Position numbers and translations under genes: made by a program. Shown here piece by piece: positions 25,066-37,545 of a stretch of 64,000 bases of DNA (position 1 is the first letter of the stretch; each line of letters begins with the position of its first letter). A model generated the notes under the pieces. That model had not been told where the DNA came from and made no database searches. It worked only from the letters and a program-made list of their open reading frames with translations. Source of the stretch: Steromphala cineraria (lineage: Eukaryota; Mollusca; Gastropoda; Trochida; Trochidae); the NCBI GenBank assembly GCA_916613615.1, contig OU744734.1, positions 33,054,301 through 33,118,300 on the forward strand, read 5' to 3'.

Positions 25066-25533
25066 TTACTTCTCCTCTTCTTCCTCTCTTCCCTTGAGCT
25101 TAGCGGCGAAGGAGACGTAGTTGAACATTCCCTTGGAGATGGGCGCCTCCTTCCAGGTCTGTTTGATCTCCTCCTTGGTGAAGTTATCTCCCATGTTCTC
25201 CAGAAGGTCCTTGATGTACGCCTCGGGCAGGACGCCCTTCCCTTCCTCGTCAAACATGGCGAAGGCGTTCCGGATGGCGTCCTCGGCGTCTGTGCCGCCC
25301 ATCTTGTTGCCGAACAGGTTGAGGAAGGTGGTGAAGTTGAGAGGTCCCCCCGCCTCCTTCAACATCTCCTTCAGCTCAGAGTCCGCCGGAACTTTGCCGA
25401 TGCTGGCGTAGATGTTCTTTAGTTCCTCAACGTCTACGATGCCGTCTTTGTTGACGTCGATGAGAGCGAAGGCTTCCTTGAACTCCTGGACTTGGGACTG
25501 CTTGAACATGCTGAACACGTTGGTAGGGGCCAT
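25066..25533 (-). CDS. Myosin regulatory light chain, copy 1 (intronless)
   Basis: Complete 155-residue EF-hand protein of the myosin regulatory light chain family. Members bind the myosin heavy-chain neck and, in molluscs, take part in Ca2+/Mg2+ regulation of contraction. The start region PTNVFSMFKQSQVQEFKEAF matches the family's N-terminal helix. EF-hand I has a full loop at residues 26-37, DVNKDGIVDVEE, the divalent-cation site of this family. The conserved RNAFAMFDEEGKG and YIKDLLENMGDNFTKEE blocks follow, then an acidic end (EEEEEK). The long basic N-terminal extension with the kinase-target Ser seen in vertebrate smooth-muscle forms is missing. The gene has no intron and is visibly GC-richer than its surroundings. 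It differs from copy 2 by one silent base (AAG versus AAA in the KLKG segment). Confidence 0.95.
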   Translation of the reverse strand: MAPTNVFSMFKQSQVQEFKEAFALIDVNKDGIVDVEELKNIYASIGKVPADSELKEMLKEAGGPLNFTTFLNLFGNKMGGTDAEDAIRNAFAMFDEEGKGVLPEAYIKDLLENMGDNFTKEEIKQTWKEAPISKGMFNYVSFAAKLKGREEEEEK

Positions 25534-25671
25534 TGCTGCTAGTTGTCGGACGCTTAGTCAAATCACTATTTCGCTCAGTGGCAAATATTTGACGATGGAA
25601 CTTCGAAGACAATTTTGAATTGTTATCTTTGGTAGATGATGATTCGACTGATGAGTTAGACCGGATGAAGG

Positions 25672-25679
25672 CTTTATAT
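25672..25679 (-). promoter_or_regulatory. TATA box of light chain copy 1
   Basis: On the minus strand this reads ATATAAAG, about 140 bp before the ATG. An initiator-like TCAGTC lies about 30 bp downstream. The resulting ~110-nt leader would need no intron. No matching sequence precedes copy 2. Confidence 0.5.
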
Positions 25680-25739
25680 TGTAACGTTTGATATCCCACT
25701 GTGTCTGAGAGAGTACATGATCATACAGGCGGTCAGGCA

Positions 25740-28485
25740 ATGGTTCGCCTTGTAACGTTACACAAGATGATTAGCTCACACTCGGGTAACACACCAGGGG
25801 AGCGGGTGTCTGCTCTCTAGTACACCGTTGGGTCTGCACCTCAACATGTTACCATAAAACATGCAATTTGCATTTCAAGAACATATCTCCCTCTGTGCAA
25901 AACGTTGTTCTTAGTTACATCAATTTAAATGTAATTTTGCAAAACTTTATAAACGTCAAAGCATTAAGTTTAATCTTCTAATAAAGTTAAGTTCTTTTTT
26001 GTATATCCATACGTTGTGCACTGCGTGATAGTGATATCTTTGTATACCATACAGTTTCCACGTCAAGTTGAGATTTTATAAATCATTAAAATGACATAAC
26101 TGATTTCAAACTTAATTTGTTAAAATCATTATAAAAGTGAAAAAATCTATTTACATTTATATTACAGATTATATTTTTCAAAAATGTAAACCCTTTTGAA
26201 ATATTAGGAAAATATAGAAGGTTTGTTATTGACAATAAACGCACGACTGTGTTATTATTATTTATAATAACGATTACGAATGCATGAAAACAATCTTATG
26301 ATGATTTACTCAAAAAAAAAGAAAATGACAAATTTAAGAAAAGATTGTTTATATTTACAATGTTCACATTTATATTAAAAAGAAATTCTGACACTTTTAC
26401 GACTATTCTTACCTAAAAACAGCTTTTAGATATTTGGAGGAAGTAACTCCTCAAACAAAGCAATAGGTTTGTCCCGCGTGATTATATGTTGACGTTTAAG
26501 TAAAATGTTTTAAATTCCAAACTTGGTTGTTTTGGCAACAATACCCTTGATTGTCTCGATACACGCAGAATCTGAAATTAAAATACTAAAACTATGGAAA
26601 TATTAAGGGAACGTTGACTACTTAGACCATGAAACATTGTTTATGAGTAATCCATTAAGCCTCGTGTTATATTGACTTAATGATAGTGAATGAAAATGTG
26701 CAAAGCGTCATTAAAACATACTTTAGAGATAATGTTATAGTTATTGTTGGCATATTATCTTACATCTTGAGCATTCAATCATTCATTATAACTGTTGGAA
26801 TCCAAAGATAAATTGAAATTAGGTTTTAACCTAAACGGTACCGTGTAAAAGAAAGTAAAACACTTATTTTGAACCGATATAAACTAAAAACTGCACCAAT
26901 TATTTGAGTGAAATAAAGTTAAATAGACTAGCACGAATGAAAGTTTCCGATAAATGGAATTCATTGTACATCTACATCTACAACAGCATATGTACGGCAT
27001 CATGGGTTCTCAAACTACAGACACAAGGTTCCACTTTTTCAGTCAGTCACACTCCACATGTAACAGACACAGCAACAAAAGAAGAGTTCATCAATATTTT
27101 CTGTGGACACTTTTTGCATCAATGCACGCAGTAATGCACCTTCTAGTGTGCCATAATAACATGTTCGTTTGTATTTATTTGTTTGTCATCATTGCGTGTT
27201 ATACTTTCGTTTGCACGGTAGTATTTTTTCGCCCCGTCCCAACAGATAGCTGATTAGTATAGCTCTGTCAGATCGTGCAGGGTTAATCATTTGAGCTACC
27301 TTCCCTTATTTGGGTTCAATAGAAACTTTGTGAGAACAGGTCATGCTGATACATTAACATACATGTACACAAATATTGTTGAGCTGACATAGGAGAGTTA
27401 GTTTTATTATCACAAATAAAATGTCTGAATTTGTTTTACATTAGATAGTTTTATGTTCTGAGTTGTTTGAATATGTATACTTATATAGTTGGAATATTGT
27501 TTCACATCTTTATAACGTTTCATTGCACACTTTCCTGCTTTGATAATTTCATTGATATTATCATCTGAAATCAGCTTTATCCAGGGTATGGTTAGATATA
27601 GGTATTGTCTGGTTATGATGATCTGAAATGCATTTACATTTGTAGATACGTACATAATGGGATAATGGGACTTATTACTCAACCGTGGTGAGATCACTCA
27701 TTAGATAACAATGAGTTGGTAACACACATGTGTGTTACCATCTCGTGCAAAGAAACGGAACTACTTTCGAACGTCACATGACATTGTCCAATGACGTGAC
27801 TTATAAGTGGCTACTGTCAAATTTTAATATTCTCAACAAACTGGTTATTTATGTGAAAGAATAGCATCTAAGCGGGTTTTTTACATTTTAGATGCATTAT
27901 CTTTTTGATAATCATCACACATTCATCCTTCGCTTAATCACTTGTCCACCTTCTGTGCCGTCGCAAGCGGTGTTGCCTCCTCTGCCTACCGTAACATAAC
28001 TGGTGTTTCGACTGTTTACTTGCTTCATTGCCACCAAAACCGTCGCTTTCCTCTTCAAGCACGAAATCGGAACAAGTTATCGTTTAATTGCCTTTCCCCA
28101 AGTTCTATCTCCCGATTCTATCAACACATTCAGTAACTCATGTCAATGTAATCAATCAATCAATCGTTGTCGTTGTCACTTGGCGATCTGATGACGTCAC
28201 TTTGTGAGTGCATGATGTGTTGACAGTTTTCGTTGCTTCTTAGTGTTTATTTTATCAATGCATCTTTTGATAATGAAATATTTTTCACCAATATACTTTG
28301 TTTCATGTTTATAGGCGTATGATATGTGTAAACATCCAAAAAATAGCGAACTATTTTATTTGGACTCATGGAAATTCATACGCTGGTTTCCCCGACTGTT
28401 CCAAGTCAGCTAATTCTTGTTTTGACGATTTGTTTACATAAATATTGATATGAGGGTTGAGTAATAAATAAAATACTAAACTCAT
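25740..28485. other. Divergent spacer between the light chain copies, left part
   Basis: AT-rich. No exon is supported, and apart from the small palindrome at 27718 no large repeat was seen. Together with the right part to 29483 it separates the two start codons by 3,950 bp. Confidence 0.45.
27718..27739. promoter_or_regulatory. Perfect 22-bp palindrome
   Basis: GGTAACACACA followed directly by its reverse complement. With one mismatch the symmetry extends about 5 bp further on each side. It is a possible binding site for a dimeric protein between the two divergent genes, but the function is inferred only. Confidence 0.4.
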
Positions 28486-28600
28486 GGTAATGTGAAAACA
28501 TTTTTAAGCAACTCGTGAATAGAATTTGGTATCAGACTCATTTCGTGAGTCTGATACCAAATTCTATTCACGAGTTGCTTAAAAATGTTTTCACATTACC
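28486..28600. repeat. Perfect hairpin, 55-bp arms with 5-bp loop
   Basis: Arms 28486-28540 and 28546-28600 are perfect reverse complements around TTTCG. The symmetry continues imperfectly to about 28472 and 28614 (AATACTAAAC shared). The length and perfection exceed an ordinary microRNA precursor. A small foldback transposon or a long hairpin RNA source are the main alternatives. Confidence 0.95.
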
Positions 28601-29351
28601 ATTCGTTTAGTATTCTCTATATAAACAATAAGATACTGTTTACATATAATCAAAACGAATTTGTGACCACAAAATCATAAATACGTTTAAATCGTCAACT
28701 TTCGAGATCATTTATCTGTCAAAATTGTGTTTAAATTTTTTATGGCAAAAGACAATTTTGGTAATATGTTAATTTATGATAAAATTTCAGCTTTGCTGAT
28801 ATTGAGTGTATGTCCCGGGAGTTTCAATTATTATTTTATGTCAGAAAATCAGAATCATTACAATATCAAAATCATAGATCACCATGTTATTGATATAAGG
28901 TATTGGTTTCCTCATACATATCAACGTGAAAGAAAGGACAAATTAAATAAACAGTGTTTGAAGTGCTCATGTCAAATAGTATATGGTTTCCAAAATAAAG
29001 CAACATGTCTGTGCCAACTGCTTCAATTCAGCTGTTCAACACGATGAACATACAGGGATCAAATGAAGCAACACATTTGATGTTATATATCAGATAGGAT
29101 GTTATAGTCCTGCTTGTAAAATAATATAGAAATGAAGAAAGAAATTCTACCAAGAAGAATATTTTACCAAGCATGTTTGACTTTCAGCAAATTCTAAACC
29201 ATTAGTTAAAAGCCATTAAACAATGGAAGGTTACATCACTGCACGGCGAGCGCAGCCGAGGTACATCTGTTGATGGGCGGGGTTCCACTTGGTTACAGCT
29301 TCTCTCTTACATAACATACAGATGGCGTGAGGTAAGCGGACCCATATACAG

Positions 29352-29359
29352 TATATATG
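29352..29359 (+). promoter_or_regulatory. TATA box of light chain copy 2
   Basis: TATATATG lies about 130 bp before the ATG, a position similar to that in copy 1, although the surrounding sequence is not homologous. Confidence 0.45.
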
Positions 29360-29483
29360 GCACGTACTATCTTGTCTAAACATTCCAACTTCAAGCTTCC
29401 CGACACAAGCTAGCAGATGACTTCAGTTCTCAGACATTAATAATTCATCTTGATTACTGTCATCAGTCTGACAACTAGCAGCA

Positions 29484-29951
29484 ATGGCCCCTACCAACGT
29501 GTTCAGCATGTTCAAGCAGTCCCAAGTCCAGGAGTTCAAGGAAGCCTTCGCTCTCATCGACGTCAACAAAGACGGCATCGTAGACGTTGAGGAACTAAAG
29601 AACATCTACGCCAGCATCGGCAAAGTTCCGGCGGACTCTGAGCTGAAGGAGATGTTGAAGGAGGCGGGGGGACCTCTCAACTTCACCACCTTCCTCAACC
29701 TGTTCGGCAACAAGATGGGCGGCACAGACGCCGAGGACGCCATCCGGAACGCCTTCGCCATGTTTGACGAGGAAGGGAAGGGCGTCCTGCCCGAGGCGTA
29801 CATCAAGGACCTTCTGGAGAACATGGGAGATAACTTCACCAAGGAGGAGATCAAACAGACCTGGAAGGAGGCGCCCATCTCCAAGGGAATGTTCAACTAC
29901 GTCTCCTTCGCCGCTAAACTCAAGGGAAGAGAGGAAGAAGAGGAGAAGTAA
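29484..29951 (+). CDS. Myosin regulatory light chain, copy 2 (intronless)
   Basis: Encodes a protein identical to copy 1: 155 residues, EF-hand I loop at 26-37, later EF-hands degenerate as usual in this family. It is transcribed away from copy 1, head to head. Nucleotide identity is 467/468 in the coding region. It continues for only about 16 bp upstream (GACAACTAGCAGCA before ATG) and about 34 bp past the stop (TTGATTTGTRTTCCGGAAG... with two differences), then vanishes. Both copies have intact frames and their own TATA-like boxes, so both are probably expressed. The sharp identity borders suggest gene conversion or a processed origin. Confidence 0.95.
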   Translation: MAPTNVFSMFKQSQVQEFKEAFALIDVNKDGIVDVEELKNIYASIGKVPADSELKEMLKEAGGPLNFTTFLNLFGNKMGGTDAEDAIRNAFAMFDEEGKGVLPEAYIKDLLENMGDNFTKEEIKQTWKEAPISKGMFNYVSFAAKLKGREEEEEK

Positions 29952-30310
29952 TTGATTTGTATTCCGGAAGTGACGTCATCTCTTGGAAAACAACTTTATA
30001 AAGACATTACAAAATTAAACTGTATTCATGTAGTATATTTATTAGAAGTGGTTATTTTAGCAATTTGTCTCTTGACAAATGCCCTATCAATCAACAGCTG
30101 TGATATGATTACACCCGGATGCACTCCCCAAGGGACATAACTCTATCTATAGACGATATTTGGTACATTCATCTGAAAATTTACATTTAAACATTCAGTT
30201 AGATAATAATGTATATGTCTATATATATTTGAAAAGCTGGTTGCCTATGTTCAATTTTAAATAACGTGTCTTATGTTTATGAAATGTAAATACGTTTGTA
30301 ATATATCATA

Positions 30311-30316
30311 AATAAA
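30311..30316 (+). promoter_or_regulatory. Candidate polyadenylation signal for light chain copy 2
   Basis: AATAAA 360 bp after the stop codon, followed by ATTGCTTTG and further T-rich sequence. Confidence 0.4.
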
Positions 30317-30814
30317 AGATTGCTTTGAAATATGTGCCATTAGTTTTCTGTGTAATGTCTTTATATACCTCTCATCATATTCCTACAATGCATTCAATGC
30401 ACAGATACACAGTGAAAAGGTGCAGCACCCTAGTGTGTAATGTTTCCATGCATTATATCACCTCTTGGACTTTGCATCAGGAACATCAGTATCAAGAACA
30501 CGTTCTCTTAGAACGTATTATTAAACAATTAAAAATTTAACAAAAGTTCTTGACATAAGATGATGGCATGCTCAGGGACTTACAATTAGAATTCAAAGAA
30601 AACCTTGCCAACTGATTATTAAATTTTAGATTAGAAGTCCACTTCCTCAACATGACCAAAGCTTGTCTGAAAGGGGCATCAGTACGTCTGTTTGAAAACT
30701 TGATATATAATATTTTATTTGTGTCAAAAATCTCATTACACACCAAACCTCCATAGTCAGAGAACAAGTTATATCCACTGCCGGCCATTTTAGTGTGAGC
30801 ATATTTTATTCATT

Positions 30815-32640
30815 TTGTGCCGTAAGAAAAAGGAATCGCATGAGGGTGTATTCCTATCGAACTGGAATATAGGCATAATCATACCACTATTCAAATCTGG
30901 TTCGAAGAAAGTTCCATCAAATTACAGAGGAATATCAATTTTAAATACTATGGGAAATTCTTTTATCACAATAATTGAGAAACGACTACGAACGTGGGTT
31001 GAATTGAACGACATTCTGTCGGAAAGTCAAGCGGGATTCCGCCCAAATTATGCTACTACTCATCACATATTCACTCTCCAAGCTTTGTGTTCTAAATACT
31101 TGTGCAAACCATAAGGCCGTTTCTATTGCGGTTTCATTGACTTTAAAAAAGCCTTTGACTTTGTAGACAGAGATAAGTTATTATACATCTTACTCCAGCG
31201 TAGATGCCATGGAAAGATGCTGCTCAGAAACATGTACTCATCAGTCAAGACTAGTGTCAGAGTGGATACGAACTAACGAACAGAAGCTTTCGACACTTCA
31301 CGTGGAGTGAGGCAAGGATGTATTCTTAGTCCTCTACTGTTTCTCCACTTTATAAATGAATTTGCAACAGAACTCTACAAATCAGATGTAACTGGAATTT
31401 TTGTAACGCAAAGTATACAAGATCTGCTACTACTGATGTTTGCTGATGATATCGTACTTTTTGTCACTAGTGTAATTGGTCTACAACGTCAACTTAATAT
31501 TCTTGAAACGTTCTGCACCAAATGGTGACTACAACTTAATCTTAATAAAACAAACATCATAGTGTTTCGTAATGGTGGTACTTTAAGGCATTCGAAAAAA
31601 AAGGACTTTTTGTAAAACTCCACTCAACACCAAGGTTGTTACCTATAGCTACTACAAGTATTTAGGGATACTGTTTCGTCGAGGTTCGTGTGGACTAAGG
31701 CTTGTGAAACACTAGCACAACAAGCAAGTAAAGCCTGCCTTCCTATCTTCAGGCTATTTAACAATTACAAAGAACTGACCTTTTCTTCTGAAGGACAATA
31801 TTTGATCAAAAGGTGGCACCTATATTACTGTACGGGTCAGAAATCTGGGGGTATAAATATTCTGATGCAATAGAAAGGGTGCAGACCATGTTTTTCAAAC
31901 GATTCCTAACCATTGAGAAATATGCTTCAAATAAAGCTATACTGGGAGAACTTGGGCGATACCCCATCTTCGTGTTCACACAGATACGACTAATTAAATT
32001 CTGTTTTAAAGTACTTGACATGGACGATGAGCGATACCCAATACAAAGTTACAGAATGCTAAAAACATTTGATGATATCGGCAGATCTAACTGGCCTTCA
32101 AACGTTAGAAACTTATTATTCAGAAGTGGATTTTCTCATGTCTGGCTAAACCAGGGCGTCGCAAAAGTTAAACAATTTATGTATTTTTTCGAACAACGTC
32201 TAAAGGATACTGCACTCGAGCCATAGCACAACGAAATTAACAGTTCTTCTTTTTTGAACCATGCATTATTCACATTTCAAATACGAACTTCAACTGGAGC
32301 CCTACATAACAAGTTTAAGATACAAGCACCTTAACCGTTCACTGATCAAGATTCGTATACCAAATAATAACTTTAAAGTAAACATGTACAGATTAAAGAA
32401 GGACACCCCGGCAACAAACTTCTCGTGCCAACTTTGTGATGCTGAAGAAACAGAAACTGAAAATCACGTGTTCTTTCGATGTGCTAGGTATCAGCAATAC
32501 AGAGATTATTACTTCAAACGTCTGCAGAATGTCTACAAAGGTCCACTAATTCTTACATCAATCTTGCAATACAAAAACCCCCAAGTGATTTATTCAATAG
32601 CACTGTTTTTGCATTTTTTTTAAAGAAAGGTATCATTCTA
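30815..32640 (+). mobile_element. Degenerate LINE (non-LTR retrotransposon), RT to 3' end
   Basis: Conserved reverse transcriptase blocks appear in order in shifting frames: IIIPLFKSGSKKVPSNYRGIS, then SQAGFRP (31020s), DFKKAFDFVD (31140s), RQGCILSPLLF (31310s) and the catalytic FADDIVLF (31438-31461). Downstream are LLYGSEIWGY and a C-terminal zinc-knuckle-like CQLCDAEETETENHVFFRC (32428-32485), typical of LINE ORF2. At least four frame breaks or stops (for example after 31112 and at 31526) make it inactive. The 3' flank ends near 32730 in an ATTCTG-type short repeat, as in CR1/Jockey-like families. The 5' part (endonuclease) is missing. Confidence 0.9.
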
Positions 32641-34270
32641 AATTATGACAACTGTACCGCGATATAATTACACTGTGACTGTATTACAGGCCACGAGGCC
32701 GATATTACGTAATGCAATTCTGATTCTGATTTATTTTCATTTGCCTGGCATCACATTTTATTCCCTCTAAGACGTGCTTCTGTCCAATTAAGACGTTCGG
32801 GAGTCCGACAAGTCGAGTCGACGTAACTGTTTCATTGGCCCTCGAGATCAAGGGCTTGTTTTACTTGCCTTCAGAAAAGTCTCAGTGGTGATATAGTGAA
32901 GGGTATCTGTACACAAAGCCCTGGATCACTGAGGATTCTGTACATGTTATTCTAGCCTCCATCTCATTGAATTCAGACCGAAACTTATTCGCTCTCCGCT
33001 CATTTGAAGAACTTATGTCGAGATACCAGAAGATGAATAATGAAATTCCCCCATAGTGAGTCAAAAGGTGGCCCATCCCTTACAGCTGTCATGAATTTTC
33101 TCTCTCGCAAACATCTCTCATGTTTGTCCATAAATAAGAATGTTCACAATTTGGAATAAAGTTTCTTTGTACGGCAGCGTATTCGTTTTAGCTTAATTCA
33201 ACGACATTTCTATAGGTTGCATCTATTCTTTAAGTCTCTCATCAATCACTTCAGCCTATTATCATTTTGAATGCGTGATCAACCAAAACGAATATGCCGA
33301 AAAGCATTTTTCTTTCTTTCCTCTCACATAAAATGTCCCTCGTGTTGAAGAAAGAGTCTGTCTGGTTGTGTTCTTGTATTTAATCTCTTTCGATATAACT
33401 CTCACCTTTCTATTTTATCGTGATCCATAAAGTCGTAACATCTATTGTGTACAAGAAGGCGTCTACAGACTGATTTTGTGCAATTTTTAAGTATCAATGT
33501 TATGTTGACTGATGTCAAGGAAAAATTAAAGGATTCGAATTTGAGAATGAGACGTATGCTACCAGTGTCACTAAATGTTTAATCTTTTTATTTTCTATCA
33601 ATGGCTTTCTAACGATGTTATTTTTAAATGTTAATTGCGAAATAAGTTGAGAACCCTATATAAACATCGAATTGATTGAATTCTTGGTCTTTCTCCACTA
33701 ACTCAAAGATGACAAAGCTAGCTAAGGTAAGTTCTATATCTTGTATATACATATGTATCTTGTTAGGTAATTCAGTATTGTGGAACGACACGGCGTCATG
33801 AAACATGAACATAAATCGAAGCTCCGTGTCTGTTTACAACTATATTTAGAGTGTTTGCGAACGAAATAGGTATCAATGTCAAAGCGTCGAAAACTTTAAT
33901 GAAGACGTTGTATATCAATAAAATTGCCTTCATCTTCTTAAAAATTCGAAGTTCTTAGCCCCTGAATGCTCGCTTTTCTTATGTGCTCCTATATCCGAGA
34001 ATTAGGGTAGGAATGTAGAAACATATTAATGGTTAACTCTTTCTAAACATTACTCTTTATTGGATTTCTCTTTGGACCGTCTCGCACCGTCCTTTTTATT
34101 ACACCAACGTTTCACACAGTTTGGTGGAACTGGAGAATGGTCTTGCTTGTATCGGCTAAAACGAGACGATATTTTGATATGAAGGAGATTTTTGATAAAA
34201 TTAATGTTGACATTGAGATTTCGTGAAAATCGCACAAACAACCCTGCGTTTAAAAATATAGTACATTGAA
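32641..34270. other. Gene-poor stretch after the LINE
   Basis: The first ~90 bp are probably LINE 3' UTR, ending in TTCTGATTCTGATT. Beyond that no exon or repeat was recognised. Confidence 0.45.
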
Positions 34271-34816
34271 CTAAACTCATGGGCAAAAGAAACACTGGGT
34301 ATTTTTAAACGAAGGATAAACAAATTATGTATGCCATGTAAATTCGATTTCGAATGTGTTTGATAAAAAAAGTATTTGGAGAATTTTTGTTCATAATTTT
34401 AACCATGATGGCATGGAGCGTTTTGTACTGTGGTTGTCTAAACACTGTTGGGGTGCTAACATTGCTGTTTTCAGGTACTTTTTTGTTAATAATTATTTTG
34501 AAATTAAGTTTTAATTTCGGAAATGTATATCAGATGTTTATTTGAGATACTGTTAATGAAAAACATCCACGCAAAAAATGACCAATTTGGCTATCCAATC
34601 TCGCTTATTTAAGGAGATACCAAATTGATGATTTTTTTACACGCGTTTTCTAAGGCGCCATGCAAAAACATCAACACAAAATGATTCAAACAAGGCAAAC
34701 ATAGTTGAGTTGACTTCTAAGGAAACTTTGCCACTCTGCTTCATTCACATTTATCTTACATGGAATAAAATATCCTGACATTTATGTTACCAGCGTTTCT
34801 TTTGCCCGTGAGTTAG
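34271..34816. mobile_element. MITE-like element with ~30-bp terminal inverted repeats
   Basis: The left end, 34271-34301, contains GGGCAAAAGAAACACTGGGTA. The right end, 34788-34816, is its inverted counterpart with few changes (TACCAGCGTTTCTTTTGCCC). The ~480-bp interior is AT-rich and non-coding apart from chance frames, so the element would be non-autonomous. Confidence 0.65.
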
Positions 34817-36972
34817 AATGAAAAACAAAAACGACTACATTGTTGAATACCGAGCAAGAACAGGTGGCAGTAATCAGCTACATTGTGTATACACCAGACT
34901 AAATCAACCACAAACCAATAACCCTTGAGTGGACGTGAATATTTGATATATTTACTGTACATTCATTTATATTTCTTTATTTCTTTAGGCTTGCGTTTTT
35001 CAGTCAATCTAGACTTGCAGAATTAAGACCTAGACTTTATAAAGGCCCCTATATCATACACCGTTTCCCAGCCTATTTAAAGAGGAGTAATCAAAACAAA
35101 AACCTTTTTTCACTGGAGTTGGCGCCATGGGTATTAAATTTGAATCTAATTAATGCTTTTATATTTTCATATCATTGGATATCAGAAAAATGGGATTTCA
35201 ATCTGGCACGCAAACACAATGTTACAGTTTTGCACAGAGCCGACATGAATGTTTTGTTTTTCAAATGGCACCATGGGTATCTATTGTTTATACTTATGCT
35301 TTATTTTTTATTGAAAATGCATTGAGCTCGCAGATAATATACTTTAATTACGTTAAACATTCTAAATTGTTGCTTCTTTAAGGGATACTCTGAATGACGC
35401 TAATTTTATAAACTTCTGATAAACGAATTCATTTTTTTCAATGCTGCCAAAACATCAACTGACCTGCTTATCTCGTCCTACATACAAGTCAATCCATTTA
35501 CCTGACATGAGTTACGAACATTTGAAAGAAAAACTTATTTTATAAAATTATTTTCATTTTCATTTTTCATTCTTCGATCTCAGTATTAACAAAGTTTAAA
35601 TTCAAGATTAGATCTGATTTTCTACGTCAATGTCGGCCTTTTCCTTATAAAAATCAACAACAGACCTTTTGTATAGTATTGTATAATCATAGAAAGCTTA
35701 GAATACATATTGCAAGTTTCACTAGGGTTAGGTTTTCATTGACATTTATCGATGATTGTTAAATATAAATGGAAAATTACCGAAAGCATCATAAAGTCTA
35801 ACAAGAGAACCTATGAATCTTTCGAATTTGAACCTTGCTCCAGAGTCCATTCACTGTAAGGCGCCGTCCTTTATCGCTATATTTGTACAATGCAGTGATG
35901 CACATAGTTTGTATGAAACAATATAGCTTTTAAGCGATGTGAATTGATTCGCTCTTTGTATGATGTATGCTGTCTCAGTCGTAATCAAACGATAATCCTA
36001 ATTGTACCTCTCTTACCTTCTTACACTGACTAATGCAGTTTCGAAAAAGCATTCAATTTCAGCAAAGCTGTTCTATAACCGCCTTGGATAGTAAAACTAT
36101 GTGTACCTGTGATCAACATGTCAAGTAGTAGTACCTATTCCATATGTTAGGTATTTTATTCCATTCATGTATTCAAATAGATAAAACAATACAATAAAAG
36201 ACAAAAGATTTTTTTTCGGTTTTGTAGACCAAAGGCTCATGTACAAAAGACAACGTTGTTATCATGTTTTTAAAGTTAGGGGGTGGGAGGTTAATTTGTT
36301 TTGTAAGGGGTGGGTGGGGTTGTAGGGACCATCGCCACAACTATATTTTCCCACACCGAAAACAAATTAATAGAACTTATCATTATGGAATGTATCAACA
36401 ACATGTCTTTCTTGATATTCCCACACTTCTTACCCGCACAACAGAATTGGTTTAATTTGCAGACAAAGTTTAAATATACATTGACAGATATATTTGTCTT
36501 TAATTGCTGTCTAAATATCAAAGGTTTATTGGCCTTTGCAACTAGCGTACACACACGCCGAGAAAGCCTTATATAAAACATATCCCAAGATAATGTTAGC
36601 ATTTTCTACTTTTATTTGTATACATAATTATGAAAGTATCCCCCATTTCTAAATACTCAAATCTTATAGTGTTATCAATATTAGCTTGAAACTCTCGTGA
36701 TAATAGACAATACATTATTTTAGGATAGCCACAGTTTTATATAATGAGTCATTGACTACGGCAATTATGCACGTTTAGAAGACGCACTATGCACATGCTT
36801 TCTTGGGATAATTGCATTTCATTTAATCAATAAATCATGTAGCAAGCCTTCAAAGCAAAACTACTGAATGATCAAAGCAGCTACTTTTGGAATTAAAAAC
36901 ATATTCTTAATGTTGTAAAGTTGAATATGATTGTGAAAAGATATAGCGAGTTTGATTAGACCTTGCGACTGG

Positions 36973-37085
36973 ACGGTTCGCTGTTCGCAGTTTCGCAGTT
37001 TCGTCGTTTCGCGATTTCGCAATTTCGCAGTTAAGCATTTTGCGATTTTGCGATTTTGCGATTTTGCGATTTTGCGATTTCGTTT
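36973..37085. repeat. TTTGCGAT-type 8-bp repeat
   Basis: Irregular TTTCGCAG/TTTCGCAA units pass into regular TTTGCGAT octamers at about 37037-37082. A related GATTCGCAATTTTGC ... GGTAATAAGCA stretch recurs at 38641, outside the right arm. Confidence 0.8.
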
Positions 37086-37489
37086 CTTCTTGATTCGTGA
37101 TTTAGCTATTTCGTTTTCAATTGTTCGTGTTTACACGAATTCGTGTTGGTAATAAGCACGAAATCAAATGGCCCCCCTCAGCTATCATACAAAACAGCAA
37201 GCCTGCTAGACGCTAGGTCTCGAATTGGTAAATAGCAATATATGTTCACAATTTACTTACAAACATTTAGAAATTACAATTAATTTCAAAAGTAGGTGTT
37301 TCAGTAGTAATTCTTTGCAGTAATTACAAGAACGCTATACATGTAGGTCGTGCGTCTTTTAAACATGCATAATTGTAATAGTCATTTACATATATATAAA
37401 CTGTAGCTACCAAAGACATACACTAATACAAGCATACTAACATATTTTGATGAACACATTAACCTGAATATACACTTGGACACCCACAC

Positions 37490-37545
37490 AAAGACACACA
37501 CATGTACATAAACACACACACACACACATCAATACACACATATGT
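37490..37545. repeat. (CA)n-rich microsatellite
   Basis: Interrupted CA dinucleotides. Confidence 0.85.

Noticed and set aside
25062..25699. Other-frame open reading frames over light chain copy 1 (and the same at copy 2)
   Set aside because: Shadows of the real coding frame, caused by its GC-rich codons.
30537..30788. 83-residue minus-strand open frame beside the LINE
   Set aside because: No recognisable domain, and orientation opposite to the LINE. Probably chance or the edge of another decayed element.
34050..34295. 81-residue minus-strand frame crossing the left MITE end
   Set aside because: It runs into the terminal inverted repeat and has no recognisable domain.
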